58,351 nt of DNA from Verrucomicrobiia bacterium (GCA_030432565.1 JAUIGV010000032.1:1-58351), one strand, 5' to 3'. Positions 9,707-19,417 are shown, numbered from the stretch's first letter. The notes: generated from the letters alone by a model not told the origin. Made by a program: numbers and translations.

Positions 9707-9715
9707 TTCCACGAT

Positions 9716-10366
9716 ATGAAAGAACCATGGAGCATCAAATCGCGGGCCCGTGCATGTGTCGAAAGCGGAACTGCTTTTGAATCAGGCCAAAAAATTCGTG
9801 CCGCCATTTTTCCCGATCCGGACTCATCGGGCTACCTCCGCAAAGACTACACGATCGAAGCCTGGGCAAATCGCGAGGACAAGGAAAAGCCTTTCTCCAC
9901 CTGGATCACCACCTATGAGCCACCGGTGATCGAAGAAAAAGCCGAGGACGTTGTCGATGAAGACCCTGAAACCCTTCTGAAGCGTCTTATTGAAGAGGAC
10001 GAGGAATACACCGAAAATGCCCGCTATATTCTCGCGGTCATGCTGGAACGGCAAAAACTGCTCCGCGAAACCGACACCCAGGAAATACCTTCCGGGATCC
10101 TCCGGGTCTACGAGCATCGCAAAACCGGGGACGTTTACATCATCAAGGATCCGCAAATCCCCCTCTCCGACGTTGACCGCGTTCAAGAAGAAGTCCGCCA
10201 ACTTCTTGACCCTGATCCCGAACCTGAAGCCGCTGAAAGCACCGGGACTTCTGAGGAAAATGGAACACCCGGGGAAGAATCACCGGAAAGTCCCGAAGAC
10301 TCCGGGGCGGATTCCGAAGAAGAAGGCGATGCCACCGAATCCGAAAACACCGAAGAAGAGGAATAA
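9716..10366 (+). CDS. Conserved-looking acidic protein of unknown function
   Basis: The 216-residue protein has a folded-looking N-terminal 160 residues and a very acidic C-terminal tail (roughly the last 55 residues are mostly Glu, Asp, Ser, Pro and Gly). There is no signal peptide and no membrane helix, so it is probably cytoplasmic. It starts 9 bases after the LptF/LptG-type gene, and its stop codon overlaps the start of dusB (TAATG), so it is translated in the same operon. I do not recognise a domain. The tail could be a disordered, protein-binding segment. Confidence 0.75.
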   Translation: MKEPWSIKSRARACVESGTAFESGQKIRAAIFPDPDSSGYLRKDYTIEAWANREDKEKPFSTWITTYEPPVIEEKAEDVVDEDPETLLKRLIEEDEEYTENARYILAVMLERQKLLRETDTQEIPSGILRVYEHRKTGDVYIIKDPQIPLSDVDRVQEEVRQLLDPDPEPEAAESTGTSEENGTPGEESPESPEDSGADSEEEGDATESENTEEEE

Positions 10367-11373
10367 TGCTCCCTTGGTTTGAGGATCAATTTCCGATCTA
10401 TCTTGCTCCTATGGCAGGAGTGACGGATGTCACTTTCCGGACACTCTGCAAAGAGTTGGGGGCCGATGTTATGGTCACCGAATTTGTCTCGGCGGAAGGC
10501 ATCATGCAGGCCGACCATCGAACCCGGAAATACACCACCTTCACCGATGCCCAGCGCCCCGTTGGAGTGCAGCTCTTTGGAGCCGACGGCGAACGGATGG
10601 GAGAGGCCGCCAAAAAGATTATCGATTGGAAACAGCCCGACTTCATCGATCTTAATTTTGGCTGCCCGGTCAACAAGGTGGTCTCAAAAAACGGGGGCTC
10701 CTCCCTTTTAAAGGACTGCCCTCTCCTGACCGATACCGCCTCGAAAATTGTCAAAGCAGTGGGAGACCAGGTTCCAGTCACCGGGAAAATCAGGATCGGG
10801 TGGGATCAACAATCCATCAACGCCCCTCATGTCTGCCGCCTTCTTGAAGACTGTGGCATTCAAGCGATCGCGATTCATGGCCGCACCCGTTCACAAGGAT
10901 ATCGGGGCGAGGCCGATTGGGAAGTCATCGACGAATGTGCCCGCTCTTCCGGAGTCCCGATTATTGGAAACGGGGATATCGACTCGGCTGAAATCCTGAA
11001 ACACCGCAAAGAGACAACTGCGGTTTCCGGCGTCATGATCGGACGGGCTGCCATGCAAAATCCGTGGATCTTTTCAGAAGCAAAAAGCTTCCTGAAAACC
11101 GGAGAACTGCCGCCCCGCCCGAGCATCGCCGAGCGTTGGAGCTTCGTGATCCGGCACTGCCGCCTCGCGGTTGAGTCAGATCGATACGGTGAGGAAAAAC
11201 ACACGCTCATGGCCATGCGCTCCCGCCTGATGACCTACTGCAAGGGATTCCCCGGGGCCAAACCTCTTCGACAACAACTCTCGCAGGTCACCTCCATTGC
11301 TGATGTCGAGGAGATTGCAGCCCGCAGCCAAACCCTGCGCGAGGAAAATTGGAATGGAGCGGTGTCGGATTAG
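10366..11373 (+). CDS. dusB: tRNA-dihydrouridine synthase
   Basis: This FMN- and NADPH-dependent enzyme reduces specific uridines in tRNA D-loops to dihydrouridine. The 335-residue protein shows the family pattern: YLAPMAGVTDVTFRTLCKEL at the N-terminus, the active-site DLNFGCPVNKVVSKNGGSSL with its catalytic cysteine, IAIHGRTRSQGYRGEADW, and the phosphate-binding IIGNGDI and GVMIGRAAMQNPWIF. This fits the DusB subgroup. The ATG overlaps the preceding stop codon by one base (TAATG), showing tight coupling with the acidic protein upstream. Confidence 0.93.
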   Translation: MLPWFEDQFPIYLAPMAGVTDVTFRTLCKELGADVMVTEFVSAEGIMQADHRTRKYTTFTDAQRPVGVQLFGADGERMGEAAKKIIDWKQPDFIDLNFGCPVNKVVSKNGGSSLLKDCPLLTDTASKIVKAVGDQVPVTGKIRIGWDQQSINAPHVCRLLEDCGIQAIAIHGRTRSQGYRGEADWEVIDECARSSGVPIIGNGDIDSAEILKHRKETTAVSGVMIGRAAMQNPWIFSEAKSFLKTGELPPRPSIAERWSFVIRHCRLAVESDRYGEEKHTLMAMRSRLMTYCKGFPGAKPLRQQLSQVTSIADVEEIAARSQTLREENWNGAVSD

Positions 11374-11435
11374 TTCCTCTTGTCTGAAAATAAAGAGAGT
11401 TGAATTAAAGTCCGGTGGGACCTAACTTCCCTCCC

Positions 11436-12287
11436 ATGAGTGTGCGCCTGACAACTTTCGCGCTCCTTTCCGGAGCCTCCATGCTCTCCGCCGCCACGGT
11501 TTCCGAAAGATTGGACCGTCTCGAATCCGAAGTCGCGCAACTTCGAAGCCTTCTGCAAAAAATGGCCGGTGAAGAACTTGCCCGACCGGCCGCGTCCCGC
11601 CCTCGAACCGCAACGAAGGACGGCCGAACCCACCGTATCCGTTCCGGCGATTCCTACTGGTCAATTGCGCGGCGCTACAAAACCACGGTGAATGCCCTTC
11701 AGGCCGCTAATCCGGGCGTCGATCCGCGTCGTCTGACAATCGGGAAGCTAATCTCTATTCCGGGTGGAGACCAATCTCTCCCGACCCCAGCCTCAAGTGG
11801 AACCTATCGCGTCAAGAGCGGAGATATTTTGGGTCGTATTTCAGAAGCTCACGGAATCAGGCTACACCAGCTTCTCAGCGCGAATCCCGGCTTGAATCCC
11901 CGCAAGCTCAAAATCGGAACCATTCTCACGATTCCGGGACAGCCATCACAGCCAGCCCCGGTCGCCAACGCCGAGCCAGAGCCCGCTAGGACCAATCCCG
12001 GGAAGCCCCGGACTTCGGAAGATCCAAAGCCCGCAAGTCAGCCTGCGGGGCGCCCCAATCCGTACCTTTCAGACACCAACGGGTCCAAGCAGGCGGAAGT
12101 TCGGAAGTCAGAGGAAGCAGAACTGGATAAACCACGCCTCGTTGTGATTGAAGAAGACCTTCGCTTTGCCGAGATAGCCGAGCGTTACCAAACAACCGTG
12201 GCAGACCTGAACAGACTCAACAAACGCGAACTCAGCCCCAAGCAGATGATTAAGGGCGGATCCCAACTGTATGTCCCGTCACCCTAA
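11436..12287 (+). CDS. Secreted protein with three LysM domains
   Basis: LysM domains bind N-acetylglucosamine-containing glycans such as peptidoglycan. The 283-residue protein has a signal peptide (residues 1-20, ending SAA), a short coiled coil (SERLDRLESEVAQLRSLLQK), LysM 1 at 65-109 (HRIRSGDSYWSIARRY), LysM 2 at 123-167 (YRVKSGDILGRISEAHG), a Pro/Ala-rich linker and a more diverged LysM 3 at 236-280. No peptidase or amidase domain is present, so it is more likely a cell-wall-binding scaffold than an enzyme. ATG 11436 is preferred over GTG 11415 because the signal peptide begins there. Confidence 0.85.
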   Translation: MSVRLTTFALLSGASMLSAATVSERLDRLESEVAQLRSLLQKMAGEELARPAASRPRTATKDGRTHRIRSGDSYWSIARRYKTTVNALQAANPGVDPRRLTIGKLISIPGGDQSLPTPASSGTYRVKSGDILGRISEAHGIRLHQLLSANPGLNPRKLKIGTILTIPGQPSQPAPVANAEPEPARTNPGKPRTSEDPKPASQPAGRPNPYLSDTNGSKQAEVRKSEEAELDKPRLVVIEEDLRFAEIAERYQTTVADLNRLNKRELSPKQMIKGGSQLYVPSP

Positions 12288-12353
12288 AGGCCATTTTGCG
12301 ATCGCGTTTTAGCAGTCTTGCCAATGGCCAGGACTCTCCCTAGTCTGCTGCAA

Positions 12354-12851
12354 ATGGAGAGTTACGAGATTTTCAAAGGGGCTTTTAAAAACTGCAGTCC
12401 AAAGGAGATTGCAAGTGAATTGGGTGTCTCCCTTTCGCTTGTTTACAAATGGGCCCAGGAACAATCTGAAAGCGGGAGTGGTTCCCGAAACCCGCTGGAC
12501 CGCCTTCTCGAGATCATTCGACTCACACAGGAAGAGAGGATCGTCGAGTGGCTTTGCGAACGCTGCAACGGCTACTTCGTTCGCAATCCGCCCAGCTCGT
12601 GTGAGCAGGGGTTTGAAGTTCTTCCTGCCACCAATGAGATTGTCTCCCAATTCTCAAGCCTCCTTTCGCGAATTTCGCAGGCAGCACTTGATAGCTCGAT
12701 CACCCTCGATGAGGCCCAGGAAATCCGTGAACAATGGGATCGTTTGAAGTGTTTCGGCGAGGGCTTTGTCCGTTGCTGTGAAGAAGGTGACTTTACCAAG
12801 ATGGAGATCGAAAAAGAAGAAGACCCCGGTCCGCGAAAAACCCTCTATTAG
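12354..12851 (+). CDS. Small helix-turn-helix-like protein
   Basis: The 165-residue protein has an N-terminal helix-turn-helix signature (CSPKEIASELGVSLSLVYKW, residues about 13-32), followed by a possible zinc-binding pair (CERCNGYFVR, residues about 70-79) and helices to the C-terminus. This suggests a DNA-binding regulator, but I do not recognise the family. ATG 12354 is chosen because the helix-turn-helix starts soon after it; the frame is also open from 12318. It lies 62 bases upstream of gltX on the same strand and may be cotranscribed with it. Confidence 0.72.
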   Translation: MESYEIFKGAFKNCSPKEIASELGVSLSLVYKWAQEQSESGSGSRNPLDRLLEIIRLTQEERIVEWLCERCNGYFVRNPPSSCEQGFEVLPATNEIVSQFSSLLSRISQAALDSSITLDEAQEIREQWDRLKCFGEGFVRCCEEGDFTKMEIEKEEDPGPRKTLY

Positions 12852-12903
12852 AGATTGGAAATACTTTTTGATCCCCATTGCCCGTTCACTCCGGGCAAGT
12901 TAT

Positions 12904-12908
12904 AGGAG
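12904..12908 (+). promoter_or_regulatory. Ribosome binding site of gltX
   Basis: AGGAG lies 5 bases before ATG 12914 and decides that start over the upstream in-frame ATG-like codon at 12878. The chosen start also places the 'HIGH'-type motif at the usual distance from the N-terminus. Confidence 0.65.
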
Positions 12909-12913
12909 TCAGG

Positions 12914-14194
12914 ATGTCGATCGAAGTCCGTACCCGCTTTGCCCCCTCGCCCACCGGCTACCTCCACGTTGGTGGGGCTCGAACTGCGTTGTTCAACTGG
13001 CTCTATGCCAAACACCACGGAGGAACTTTCGTGCTCCGTGTCGAAGACACCGACGAAGCCCGCAACACCGAAGCCGCCAGAGCCGCAATTTTTGACGGCA
13101 TGAAATGGCTTGGACTCGATTGGGAGGGTCCCGGCAATGAAGGGGAATGCGGACCATACTATCAGTCCCGGCGTTCTGATATTTACCTCGAATGGTTTGA
13201 GAAACTGGTCGCGGCAGATCGCGTTTACGAAGACGAGGGCGCCTGGCGTTTTCGCTTCGAGCGCAAACCCATCACCATGAATGACATGGTTTGCGGCGAA
13301 GTGACCATTGACTATACCGATGAATCGAATACTCCCGACATGGTGGTGCGTCGCTCCGATGGCTCTTTCGTCTTCCACTTTGTCAACGTGGTGGACGACC
13401 TCACCATGGGCATCACCCACGCCATTCGTGGCGAGGACCATCTCATGAACACCCCGAAGCACCTTCAACTCTTTGAAGCCTTCGGAGCAGCACCTCCTCA
13501 ATACGCTCACATCCCCCTCATCCTAAACGGTGACGGCTCCAAAATGTCAAAACGTGACGAAGGGGCCGCCTTGGGAGACTACCCAAAGCAAGGCTTCCTC
13601 CCGGGAGCGGTCGTCAATTTCCTCGCTCTGCTTGGTTGGTCGCCGAAGGATGAAAGCGAGATCTTTTCAGCTGAAGAATTGATCCAAAAATTCTCGCTCG
13701 ACGCTGTCAACCGCGCACCAGCGCGCTTCGACCCCGACAAATGCCGTTGGGTGAATCAACAGCACATTCTGGCGATGTCTCCGGAAGACTTTGCGGCAAG
13801 CTGTGAAAGCGCAGCGTCGCCTGAAATGCTTTACTCAGTGCAGGAAAAAGTGAGCTTACTGACCGAAGTGCCAGAAGCGGTCGCCTTCTATTTGGACCCC
13901 GAATTCCCGATCAATCCCGACGCCCTTTCCAAGGTGCGGAGCAATGATGCCGCCGCAGCCTTACTCAACAGTCTTGCCGGGGATTTTGAAAATCTGGAAA
14001 ACTGGGAGATGGCCAAGGAGACCATTGGCTCAACAGCCAAAGCGGCCGGAGCAAAGCCGGGTCAACTCATGTTTCCGCTCAGGATTGCTCTTTCCGGAAA
14101 AGCCGGAGGCCCTGATCTTGGTGCCATTCTCAGCATCCTCGGCAAAGAAGAGTGCGTCCGCCGAGTCCAAAGATTCACCGCCCTCCTCAAATGA
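12914..14194 (+). CDS. gltX: Glutamate--tRNA ligase
   Basis: This class I aminoacyl-tRNA synthetase charges tRNA-Glu. The 426-residue product starts VRTRFAPSPTGYLHVGGART, in which HVGG is the HIGH-box equivalent. It contains the family block FVLRVEDTDEARNT, HIRGEDH-like AIRGEDHLMNTPKH, and the KMSKR signature in GDGSKMSKRDEGAALGDY. The C-terminal third is the anticodon-binding region, although the protein is somewhat shorter than the usual 460-490 residues. It is too long and complete for a GluQ-type tRNA-modifying paralogue. Its stop codon overlaps the start of aroE (ATGA). Confidence 0.95.
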   Translation: MSIEVRTRFAPSPTGYLHVGGARTALFNWLYAKHHGGTFVLRVEDTDEARNTEAARAAIFDGMKWLGLDWEGPGNEGECGPYYQSRRSDIYLEWFEKLVAADRVYEDEGAWRFRFERKPITMNDMVCGEVTIDYTDESNTPDMVVRRSDGSFVFHFVNVVDDLTMGITHAIRGEDHLMNTPKHLQLFEAFGAAPPQYAHIPLILNGDGSKMSKRDEGAALGDYPKQGFLPGAVVNFLALLGWSPKDESEIFSAEELIQKFSLDAVNRAPARFDPDKCRWVNQQHILAMSPEDFAASCESAASPEMLYSVQEKVSLLTEVPEAVAFYLDPEFPINPDALSKVRSNDAAAALLNSLAGDFENLENWEMAKETIGSTAKAAGAKPGQLMFPLRIALSGKAGGPDLGAILSILGKEECVRRVQRFTALLK

Positions 14195-15114
14195 AGTATT
14201 TCACGCTCGAGCAACTTTCGGAAATCAATGAGGGACAGGAAAAGCCCGCTAGATTTGTGGTCATCGGGAACCCGGTGAAGCACTCGCTGTCCCCCCAGCT
14301 TCATCAACCGGCTCTCGATCAATTGGGAGAAGATGCGCGCTATCTCCGCGTGGAAGTTGAAGAAGGAAAGGTGGCTGAAGCATTTCAAAAGCTCTATGAC
14401 GCCGGAATCCGTGGCATCAACGTGACCGTCCCCCACAAGCTGGAAGCCCTCAAGGCTTGCGATATCGTCGATCCCGCCGCAGAGATCATGGGCGCGGTCA
14501 ACACCATCGTCTTTGACCAGGACGGAAAGCGGACCGGATTCAACACAGATGGTCCGGGTTTTGCCCGCGCGATCCGCGAGGAATTCTCGGTCGATCTTGG
14601 CGATCTGAAGGTGGTCATCATCGGGGCCGGAGGCGGGGCCGGTCGGGCCATTGCCACCCAGTGCGTCATTGAGAACTGCTCCCAAGTGATCCTCGCAAAC
14701 CGGACACTTGGGAAGCTGGAACCGATGAAAGAAGAGCTTTCAAAACTCGTCCATCGCGAGGACCTTGAGGGCCCCCGCGACCGGATTGAAATTATCGCCC
14801 TCTCCGATCCGGCGCTCGAGCAGGCCATCGAATCCAGCGAGCTAGTCATTAACACCACTTCGGTTGGCCTCAAGGCTACCGATCCATCACCCTTCCCATC
14901 GCGATGGGTGGAGCCTCACCACCTCGTTTACGACACGATTTACAACCCGGCGCGCACCCGACTACTCAGGGAAGCACAGGCGCAAGGAGCACGGGTGGCC
15001 AACGGTCTCTCACTCCTCATTCACCAGGGAGCTCTTTCTCTTGAATATTGGCTCAATCGGGATGTCCCACTCGAAGTGATGAGGGAAGGTGTGAAAAACG
15101 CTCTCAAGGAGTGA
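14191..15114 (+). CDS. aroE: Shikimate dehydrogenase
   Basis: AroE reduces 3-dehydroshikimate to shikimate with NADPH in aromatic amino acid synthesis. The 307-residue protein has the substrate-binding FVVIGNPVKHSLSPQLHQPA, the catalytic lysine in INVTVPHKLEAL, the GFNTDGPGF block, the nucleotide-binding IIGAGGGAGRAIATQ and the C-terminal ANGLSLLIHQGALSLEYW. ATG 14191 overlaps the gltX stop codon. Its own 3' end overlaps the convergent gene at 15104 by 11 bases. Confidence 0.95.
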   Translation: MKYFTLEQLSEINEGQEKPARFVVIGNPVKHSLSPQLHQPALDQLGEDARYLRVEVEEGKVAEAFQKLYDAGIRGINVTVPHKLEALKACDIVDPAAEIMGAVNTIVFDQDGKRTGFNTDGPGFARAIREEFSVDLGDLKVVIIGAGGGAGRAIATQCVIENCSQVILANRTLGKLEPMKEELSKLVHREDLEGPRDRIEIIALSDPALEQAIESSELVINTTSVGLKATDPSPFPSRWVEPHHLVYDTIYNPARTRLLREAQAQGARVANGLSLLIHQGALSLEYWLNRDVPLEVMREGVKNALKE

Positions 15115-16258
15115 CCCATCCGTCGTTTAAATATTCGACGATTTCGAACTGCCCCCCCGCTCCGATTTCCGTGTCAAATTTGACGCGGACCGTGACTTTC
15201 TGATCCTTCAGAGGAGGATCGTTCGTAACGAAACTTCCGTAATTCAAAAGCAATCGAAAATCCCGATCGATGGCCTTGCCTCCCGGTTTGTCCAAATTGA
15301 CGTATGCGAAGATAAAGTCTTCGGCAGTCTCACCCGTCAGCACGTAACCAGAGTAATCGTCCTGTCCAAAACTCTGATCATATCCGGGTTCCTTACTGAC
15401 TTTACAACGAAGAAAGATCTCATTCCGGGGCTTTGCTTCGGCCAGCTCTTTGACGCTCATTTCCGACCACCCCATGCTGGCATCCCAATCCAGAACCAAC
15501 TGATCCTCTTGATCCTGCATGAAGAATATCTCAAAAGGATTTCCGTTTTGACGCTTTCCCGCCAGGGAAAGATACCCCCGCTCTTTTGATCCGGTTGCTT
15601 CGGACGAATAGACAACTCTGGTGTCCCAAGTGAATCCTGACAACGAATTGGTCAGCAATGGGCTCCCCCAATCGTCGAGATCCACGGCATACTCACCCCG
15701 AAATGGCGAATCACGTAATTTCCTCTCAATTTCCTTCTGCTCTTCGCCACGATTGACCATTTCGATCGTCCTCTTGGCATCCGCGAGAACTCCGACCGAA
15801 TCCTCGTAAAACCAAGTTAAAGCGTCATCTTCGAGAGGTTGCGGCGTTATCTCCGGACCCACCCAACCGGCGACGGGGCCACCTTCATCGTCCTCTTCAT
15901 TCGTCCAAACCGTCAGACCAATCACTACGGCAATCACCGCCGAAATCACCCCAACGAGAACGATCCATAGCCAGGTTGTCGAACGCTTCTTGGTGCCCCA
16001 AACATCATCAAGAGGTCTGTCATCCTCCTTCTTTTTCTTGAGGCGCCGGACCTGCTCGGCAACATCGACCGGACCGAAGTCCTCATCCTCGTCATGCATT
16101 CCGATGAGCAGGTCCTTGGCCTTGGCAAAAAGCTTATTGGCCTCTTCTTTTCCAGATGAGGAGTCTGATGAACGTCGCTTTTTGCGCACACGACGTCTCT
16201 TCCGGACCATCCCCTCCGGAATCTGTTGGTCGGCTTTGTTCTCGTCGTTTTCACTCAT
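15104..16258 (-). CDS. Single-pass membrane protein, unknown function (paralogue-like to next gene)
   Basis: The 384-residue protein has a strongly basic cytoplasmic N-terminus (RKRRRVRKKRRSS), a charged linker, one transmembrane helix (about residues 98-118) and a 260-residue extracytoplasmic domain. The domain architecture and the short pattern LVLDWDASMGW match the upstream neighbour (KLDWENFAPYSTEPW at a comparable place), so the two may be distant paralogues. It is the last gene of the iscA-hscB-hscA run, 16 bases after its neighbour. I recognise no family. Confidence 0.75.
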   Translation of the reverse strand: MSENDENKADQQIPEGMVRKRRRVRKKRRSSDSSSGKEEANKLFAKAKDLLIGMHDEDEDFGPVDVAEQVRRLKKKKEDDRPLDDVWGTKKRSTTWLWIVLVGVISAVIAVVIGLTVWTNEEDDEGGPVAGWVGPEITPQPLEDDALTWFYEDSVGVLADAKRTIEMVNRGEEQKEIERKLRDSPFRGEYAVDLDDWGSPLLTNSLSGFTWDTRVVYSSEATGSKERGYLSLAGKRQNGNPFEIFFMQDQEDQLVLDWDASMGWSEMSVKELAEAKPRNEIFLRCKVSKEPGYDQSFGQDDYSGYVLTGETAEDFIFAYVNLDKPGGKAIDRDFRLLLNYGSFVTNDPPLKDQKVTVRVKFDTEIGAGGQFEIVEYLNDGWVTP

Positions 16259-16274
16259 GACAGACTCATATTAT

Positions 16275-17597
16275 TTATTCATTACCCGTTGATTCGGAAA
16301 ATTTTTGCAAGGCTTCCTCGGTTGCTGCGTCTTTCGCCCCCTGTCTTAGATTCAGAATCCGCTCACCAAACCAACCCGGTCCCATGATTTCTTTTAAGAC
16401 CAAAATACTCTCGTCCCGTTCATTTTTTTCCCACGCAAGGCGCACCGTAATCCGCATGAAATTTTTTGGATTGGGATCCAGAGCCCGTCCCAGGATCGAC
16501 CCCATTGGGTCCTTCCCCTCCAGATGGTTGCCCCAAAGCCGCAAGAATTCCTGTCCGAGATCGCTTTCGGTCAAAAGATCCACTTCGGGGGACTCGGTAT
16601 TCCGAAACTCATCATTCTCTTCAAAAATCCCCGGAGCCCTATAAAAACTTAGGGAAATCCTTTTCGTTTCATCACCAGTCCTTCGCTTTCTCACCAAAAG
16701 CCGGAACGTGCCTTCTTTGGACCCCAATTCATCGCGAAACCTCGACCATGGCTCGGTTGAATAAGGAGCAAAATTCTCCCAGTCGAGCTTCCAGCCCGTC
16801 TTTTTATCCAGAATATGGAGCGCTCCCCATCGATGGCCACCGGCATCCCGCCAAATGGTCTCGATAGCAATCTCATCCTCCGAGGGTCTGATCACGTTTT
16901 CCCCAATCCGGATCAGTTCTGATTCCGGGCGGGGAAAGATGTTCTGCCGGTAATAGCGACTGAAGGCCAGTGAAAGGTCTGCCGAACGATCGATAAACTG
17001 CTCACGCCCGCCTTCGGAATGCAGCTTGATAAAGTCGTTAAAATCCTTGGTGATCTTCGGAAGACTTTTCTTGAGAATTTGGATATCCACGAGACTTGGA
17101 ACATTTGGATCTTCCGGAGGCTTTGTCGCGTTCGTTTTCCCGATCTTACCGGATTTAAACATGGCGAAGACAATGACAATGACACACAACCATCCCCCCA
17201 AAAATAGAATGAGCCCCTTGTTCTTCTCTTTCTTTTCCCGCTTCTTTCGGCGGCGAACCCTTCGGGAACCATCAGGCATGATCATCTCCTCATCGCCCGT
17301 TGAACCTGCGGCCTCGCTCCTGGCCTGCTCCAGTGACTTGGCCGCGACCTTGGGACCGTCAATCACACCCACCGGTAAAATGGGTGCGGATTTTTTGGCC
17401 GTCAAATCCCGAATCACCCCGCCAGATCCCCGCTCTCGATTTCCCGCAGGAACCCTGGTCCTGCCTGATGCCGAATCGCCGGCTTTCCCGAATTCATGCT
17501 GGCACTCTCCACAAACCACGCCTTCGTGGAGAGGCCTGTCGCTTTTCACAACAGCCTGACACGAAGGACAAATAAAGACGCCTGCTTTCCCGCTCAT
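16275..17597 (-). CDS. Zinc-ribbon single-pass membrane protein, unknown function
   Basis: The 440-residue protein begins with a zinc-ribbon-like pair of CxxC motifs (FICPSCQ and VVCGECQHEF, residues about 8-38). A linker, a basic stretch (RRVRRRKKREKKEKN), one transmembrane helix (about residues 129-147) and a large extracytoplasmic domain follow. The arrangement is like that of bacterial proteins that join a cytoplasmic zinc ribbon to an exported domain, but no named family is recognised. It lies 39 bases downstream of hscA on the same strand. Confidence 0.75.
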   Translation of the reverse strand: MSGKAGVFICPSCQAVVKSDRPLHEGVVCGECQHEFGKAGDSASGRTRVPAGNRERGSGGVIRDLTAKKSAPILPVGVIDGPKVAAKSLEQARSEAAGSTGDEEMIMPDGSRRVRRRKKREKKEKNKGLILFLGGWLCVIVIVFAMFKSGKIGKTNATKPPEDPNVPSLVDIQILKKSLPKITKDFNDFIKLHSEGGREQFIDRSADLSLAFSRYYRQNIFPRPESELIRIGENVIRPSEDEIAIETIWRDAGGHRWGALHILDKKTGWKLDWENFAPYSTEPWSRFRDELGSKEGTFRLLVRKRRTGDETKRISLSFYRAPGIFEENDEFRNTESPEVDLLTESDLGQEFLRLWGNHLEGKDPMGSILGRALDPNPKNFMRITVRLAWEKNERDESILVLKEIMGPGWFGERILNLRQGAKDAATEEALQKFSESTGNE

Positions 17598-17636
17598 ACT
17601 TTTGGCTTGGCACTCTGCGGGACCACCCTCGTTCCG

Positions 17637-19397
17637 TCAATCTTGGGGACCTGAAAAAAGAGCATCCGTGGCTTTTTGGACAAGCATGGCGGCAAGAGAC
17701 TCGGTCACCTCGTCCAACTGCTCCACCGAAGCCTTGAGTTCCGCAACCTGACGGTCTCCAATCGCCCTCTCCACCCGGTTCCTCGCATCTTGGATCACGG
17801 CAATTTCCTCCTCGCTCAAAAAACCGCCGGCCTGTTCCAAGGCCATCCCGACCGCTGGAAGCAATTCCTCCGCCTTCAATCTGGCCTCCTCGAAGACCCG
17901 CGCATTCATATCCTCAAAGGCGAACTCCACACTTTCACTGACCATTTGCTCAACCTTGGCCTCCTGTACATCAACGGCCGCGCTGCCGATCTCAATCACG
18001 GTGTCTTTTCCAGTCGCAACATCCCGTGCCAGAACGGACAAGATTCCGTCGGCGTCGATCCGAAACTCCACTCCAACCCGCGCCTGCCCACGCCGATTTG
18101 GTTCAAATTGAACCTCAAAGGATCCGAGTTCCCAATTGTCCTTGGCCAACTCCCTCTCTCCCTGCAAAACCGTGACTTTCATTGATTTCTGACCGTCGAC
18201 CGCATTGGTGAACATCTCGCCAGCCTTGCAAGGAATCGTAGTATTGCGGGAAATCAAAACATTCATTAACCCACCCATCGTCTCAATTCCCAAACTGAGC
18301 GGAGTCACATCCAGCAAAAGCACTTCGCGAACAGTCCCCGCCAGAATCCCGGCCTGAATCGCCGCGCCCCGCGCAATCGCCTCATCCGGATGCTGGCTCA
18401 AATCCGGTTCCTGCCCGAAAATCCTCGCCACTCGCTCTTTCACCAGCGGAATCCGACTACTTCCCCCGACCATCACCACAGCCGCAAGATCTTCACCACT
18501 CACACCCGCGTCCAGCATCGCCCGACGACAACACGATTCCATGCGATCCAGAAAGGGCTTCATCAATCCAAGGAATATCTCCCTTGAAACCGGAACTTCT
18601 CCGGAAAACGGAATTCTGAAAATGGCCTCCTCAGCCTCACTCAGAACATGTTTCACACGGCGACCTTCGGCAATCCACTGGACCCTCTCCATGGGATCCA
18701 AACCCTCAAGATCACGCTCCAGTCTGGCCGCAGCAAAGCAGGCGACCGCCTCATCAAAGTTATCCCCACCGAGTTCGGTATCGCCGGAGGTTGCGGAAAC
18801 TTCAAAAACTCCTTCTCTCATCTCCAAAACCGAAACATCAAAGGTCCCTCCCCCAAGATCGAACACCGCGACACGTGAGCTCTCGTCCAGTCGGTCCAAG
18901 CCATACGAAAGGGCAGCCGCTGTCGGCTCGCTGAGTATGCGGACCACCTCCAGCCCCGCAAGCTCACCGGCCTTTTTGGTCGCAGCGCGCTGCCCGTCAT
19001 GAAAATAGGCCGGGACGGTTACGACTGCCTTGGAGACTGTTGCTTCCAAACGATGCTCGGCCACCCGCTTGAGTTCAGCCAGAATCTCCGCCGAAATCTC
19101 CTCCGGAAGCTTCAACCCGGCTGCTGTCTTAATCCGACCATCCGCCTCCAATCGCCCCCCTGATTCGGCAGCTCTCCGCCCAATTAAACTCTTCACACTC
19201 GTGTGAACCTTTTCCAAACCGGAACGACGCAGAGCTTCGTGTCCCACCTTGACCTCACCGGTATCGGAATACCAAACCGCGCTGGGGGTCAGCGTATTAC
19301 CCTGCTTATCTGCGAGCAGAATTGGAAAACCCGAATCCACCACCGCAACAGCCGACTGGGTCGTGCCCAGATCAATCCCGATAATCACCTCGCTCAT
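17637..19397 (-). CDS. hscA: Hsp70-type chaperone, HscA-like
   Basis: HscA is the specialised Hsp70 that helps release Fe-S clusters from the scaffold IscU, driven by the J-protein HscB. The 586-residue protein has the ATPase-domain signatures IIGIDLGTTQSAVAVVDSG, VFDLGGGTFDVSVLE and VVMVGGSSRIPLVKERVARI. The substrate-binding domain follows (RRGQARVGVEFRIDADGILS). The length is close to HscA (about 616) and shorter than DnaK. The order iscA-hscB-hscA supports this identity over a general DnaK. The gene lies 20 bases after the HscB-like gene. Confidence 0.85.
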   Translation of the reverse strand: MSEVIIGIDLGTTQSAVAVVDSGFPILLADKQGNTLTPSAVWYSDTGEVKVGHEALRRSGLEKVHTSVKSLIGRRAAESGGRLEADGRIKTAAGLKLPEEISAEILAELKRVAEHRLEATVSKAVVTVPAYFHDGQRAATKKAGELAGLEVVRILSEPTAAALSYGLDRLDESSRVAVFDLGGGTFDVSVLEMREGVFEVSATSGDTELGGDNFDEAVACFAAARLERDLEGLDPMERVQWIAEGRRVKHVLSEAEEAIFRIPFSGEVPVSREIFLGLMKPFLDRMESCCRRAMLDAGVSGEDLAAVVMVGGSSRIPLVKERVARIFGQEPDLSQHPDEAIARGAAIQAGILAGTVREVLLLDVTPLSLGIETMGGLMNVLISRNTTIPCKAGEMFTNAVDGQKSMKVTVLQGERELAKDNWELGSFEVQFEPNRRGQARVGVEFRIDADGILSVLARDVATGKDTVIEIGSAAVDVQEAKVEQMVSESVEFAFEDMNARVFEEARLKAEELLPAVGMALEQAGGFLSEEEIAVIQDARNRVERAIGDRQVAELKASVEQLDEVTESLAAMLVQKATDALFSGPQD

Positions 19398-19417
19398 GGG
19401 GGGGAGTTAAGACCAAC

